Positions 63,878-64,000 of a stretch of DNA of 64,000 nt are shown here, piece by piece. Location of the stretch: contig JAJZEA010000006.1 in NCBI GenBank assembly GCA_021851335.1, positions 31,965-95,964 on the forward strand. Reading direction: 5' to 3'. The notes below the pieces were generated by a model, which did not search any database, was not told where the DNA came from, and saw only the letters and a program-made list of their open reading frames with translations. Each line of letters begins with the position of its first letter. Within the stretch, counting starts at the first letter, position 1. Origin of the DNA: Acidobacteriota bacterium. Lineage in GTDB: Bacteria; Acidobacteriota; Terriglobia; Terriglobales; Acidobacteriaceae. Both the position numbers and the translations under genes were made by a program.

Positions 63878-64000
63878 GGCGTGTTCACACTATTGGCTGA
63901 ATTTCTGTTAGACTGTTTTTATCGATGGAACTGACAGAAGCGCAGTATGAACGGATCAAGGATGCGCTGCCGGTGCAGCGCGGGAACGTACGGTTGAGCA
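63874..64000 (+). mobile_element. IS5-family (IS427-like) insertion sequence, left end
   Basis: GGGCGTGTTCACAC follows CTA at 63877, a typical IS427-group left inverted repeat, and CTAG (63874-63877) fits the YTAR target duplication. The transposase begins at 63925. The right end is outside the window. Confidence 0.75.
63925..64000 (+). CDS. IS5-family transposase, N-terminal fragment
   Basis: Twenty-five codons starting MELTEAQYERIKDALPVQRG, the usual opening of IS427/ISL2-type transposase (DUF4096-like first frame). These elements often encode the DDE domain in a second frame via programmed frameshifting; that part is beyond the window edge. Confidence 0.85.
   Translation, partial: MELTEAQYERIKDALPVQRGNVRLS

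Overview
The window reads as a chromosomal segment of a soil acidobacterium, most likely class Terriglobia (Acidobacteriaceae-like). This is inferred from gene content: two proteins of the VWFA-related type typical of Acidobacteria, a TonB-dependent receptor with an N-terminal carboxypeptidase-regulatory-like domain, an SpoIVB-like S55 peptidase in an organism without other sporulation genes in view, and moderately GC-rich coding. No rRNA, tRNA, CRISPR array or prophage was seen. Almost all genes are ordinary chromosomal genes; the only mobile DNA is the left end of an IS5-family element at the right edge.

Layout. 0-5.7 kb: the start of mraZ (running off the left edge, with a four-copy 10-bp MraZ-box array), a DUF2127 membrane protein, a secreted fasciclin protein, an SRPBCC protein, an outer-membrane beta-barrel protein, a ketoglutarate-semialdehyde-type aldehyde dehydrogenase and a small zinc-ribbon protein. 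5.9-8.6 kb: a cNMP-binding-domain protein overlapping L-serine dehydratase, then rsmE. 8.6-19.5 kb: a LysR regulator divergent from a complete leuA-leuB-leuC-leuD-ilvD-ilvB-ilvN-ilvC run that makes valine, leucine and isoleucine, closed by an 18-bp-stem terminator. LeuA lacks the C-terminal leucine-sensing domain. 19.5-26.7 kb (minus): DUF885 protein, Tat-signal GH2 glycosidase and TonB receptor. 26.8-28.5 kb: plsY-gpsA for phospholipid synthesis. 28.5-31.5 kb: divergent arsenic locus, arsM-arsC on one side and arsR-acr3 on the other. 31.6-36.1 kb: a secreted carboxypeptidase-regulatory-like protein, a small zinc ribbon, ftsY, ribD and ribE. 36.2-43.2 kb: a type IV pilus/type II secretion-like operon (F, E, then PilM/N/O/P-like proteins and a Gly/Ser-tailed pseudopilin). 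43.3-49 kb: an A-type Fe-S carrier, a small membrane protein, a VWFA protein divergent from the S55 peptidase, and a zinc alcohol dehydrogenase. 49-57.4 kb: a secreted propeller protein overlapping a LolC/E-like permease, an internally duplicated membrane protein, a HAD phosphatase, a lytic transglycosylase, a flippase-like membrane protein and nrdR. 57.6-63.2 kb: asd, lysC, dapB, a VWFA gene, dapA (diaminopimelate/lysine branch). 63.4-64 kb: an unrecognised gene whose stop codon lies exactly on the IS boundary.

Nothing in the window is convincingly a new defence or biosynthetic system. The most useful leads are: the sensor-free LeuA beside a LysR gene; repeated -10-like hexamers exactly 6-8 nt before start codons, which suggests leaderless mRNAs; the secretion/pilus operon that ends in an unusual pseudopilin; the propeller-permease pair; and the S55/VWFA divergent pair. 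Start codons were chosen by ribosome-binding sites, overlaps with neighbours and family alignment from memory, and several remain uncertain, as noted per gene.
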